DNA of 5,732 nucleotides from an uncultured Methylobacillus sp. (GTDB lineage: Bacteria; Pseudomonadota; Gammaproteobacteria; Burkholderiales; Methylophilaceae): contig CAMLME010000120.1 of the NCBI GenBank assembly GCA_946481235.1, positions 1 through 5,732 of the forward strand, written 5' to 3'. Every line of letters begins with the position of its first letter. Within the stretch, counting starts at the first letter, position 1. The position numbers were made by a program, and so were the translations under genes. Of this stretch, positions 5,055 to 5,732 are shown piece by piece. The notes beneath the pieces are model-generated. The model had not been told where the DNA came from. It saw only the letters and a list, made by a program, of their open reading frames with translations, and ran no database searches.

Positions 5055-5732
5055 TTATCGCGCGCCGTAGATCTGATCGAACACGCCGCCGTCCGAGAAA
5101 TGCGTCTTCTGCGCCTTGGCCCAGCCGCCGAACACGGTGTCGATGGTGATCAGGCTGACCTTGGGAAACTGCGCTTCGTACTTCTTCGCCACGGATTCCA
5201 GCGTTGGGCGGTAATAATTTTTCGCCGCAATTTCCTGACCTTCCTCGCTATAAAGGTATTGCAGATACGCTTCGGCTACTTTGCGGGTCCTGTGACGGTC
5301 CACTACCTTATCCACCACCGTTACCGGCGGTTCGGCCAGGATGGAGAGTGAGGGCACGATGATCTCCACCTTGTCCGGACCCAGCTCCTTCTTGGCGAGG
5401 AACGCCTCGTTCTCCCACGCCAGCAGTACGTCACCAATGCCGCGTTCGACAAAGGTCGTGGTGGAACCACGTGCGCCGGAATCCAGCACCGGCACGTTCT
5501 TGAACAGCTTGCCCACGAACTCCTTGGCCTTGGCTTCATCGTTGTTGTTCTGCTTCAGCGCATAGGCCCAGGCTGCCAGGTAGTTCCAGCGCGCGCCGCC
5601 CGAGGTCTTGGGGTTGGGCGTAATGACCGAAATACCCGGCTTCACCAGGTCGTTCCAGTCCCTGATCTTCTTCGGGTTGCCTTTGCGCACCAGGAACACG
5701 ATGGTCGAGGTGTAGGGCGAGCTGTTGTGCTG
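5055..5732 (-). CDS. sbp: Periplasmic sulfate-binding protein Sbp (partial, C-terminal 225 residues)
   Basis: Sbp binds sulfate in the periplasm and delivers it to the CysTWA importer. The frame is open from the stop at 5055-5057 to the right edge and begins mid-protein with [10 protein letters not shown]. The GTG at 5697-5699 is an internal valine in the conserved [11 protein letters not shown] stretch, not a start. With a usual length near 330, about 105 N-terminal residues, including the expected signal peptide, are outside the window. Visible marks are [17 protein letters not shown], whose SGG supplies sulfate-contacting residues in the Salmonella protein, [17 protein letters not shown], and LLAWENEA with the ligand-facing Trp. 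[12 protein letters not shown] and TIDTVFGGW lie toward the end. These match E. coli Sbp nearly word for word and favour Sbp over CysP. It shares orientation with cysTW but is cut off from them by cysK, EAL, DUF3309 and MFS genes and by its own terminator. Confidence 0.95.
   Translation of the reverse strand, partial: QHNSSPYTSTIVFLVRKGNPKKIRDWNDLVKPGISVITPNPKTSGGARWNYLAAWAYALKQNNNDEAKAKEFVGKLFKNVPVLDSGARGSTTTFVERGIGDVLLAWENEAFLAKKELGPDKVEIIVPSLSILAEPPVTVVDKVVDRHRTRKVAEAYLQYLYSEEGQEIAAKNYYRPTLESVAKKYEAQFPKVSLITIDTVFGGWAKAQKTHFSDGGVFDQIYGAR

Noticed and set aside
5055..5699. Treating the GTG at 5697-5699 as the start of sbp
   Set aside because: The frame stays open upstream to the window edge and encodes conserved Sbp sequence ([12 protein letters not shown]), so the gene is truncated by the window and does not start here.

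Overview
The window looks like a chromosomal segment from a moderately GC-rich proteobacterium, most likely gamma- or betaproteobacterial. This is inferred from how closely the CysK, CysT, CysW and Sbp proteins resemble their enterobacterial counterparts as I recall them; no search was run. It is a sulfur-assimilation neighbourhood in which sulfate-uptake genes flank several other transcription units.

Layout from left to right. A truncated cysW (minus strand, 3' end outside the window) follows cysT (minus) with a one-base TAATG stop/start overlap, giving the two membrane subunits of the sulfate ABC importer. An AT-rich divergent spacer (1162-1291) separates cysT from a Bcr/CflA-family major facilitator exporter (plus). 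This runs toward a 52-residue DUF3309 membrane protein (minus, 2607-2765) that is easily missed by length cut-offs. Next is a stand-alone EAL-domain protein (minus, 2913-3758) with its own terminator. A 251-base divergent spacer then holds a good sigma70-type promoter, a pair of direct repeats and a possible structured leader for cysK (plus, 4010-4984), which encodes O-acetylserine sulfhydrylase. Finally, the C-terminal two thirds of sbp, the periplasmic sulfate-binding protein (minus), runs off the right end.

Together, Sbp captures sulfate in the periplasm, CysT/CysW form the channel (the ATPase CysA is presumably beyond the left edge), and CysK makes cysteine from O-acetylserine and the sulfide obtained by sulfate reduction. 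The Bcr-like exporter could relate to this pathway, because E. coli Bcr has been reported to promote cysteine export, but that link is inference. The EAL protein has all the canonical metal and catalytic residues but an altered loop after its DD motif.

Three rho-independent terminators, all serving minus-strand genes, share a nearly identical arm. I found no mobile element, CRISPR array, tRNA or rRNA, and no clear sign of an entirely new multi-gene system. The most unusual points are the splitting of sbp from cysTW by four genes in three or four transcription units, the EAL loop variant, the cysK leader and the shared terminator motif.
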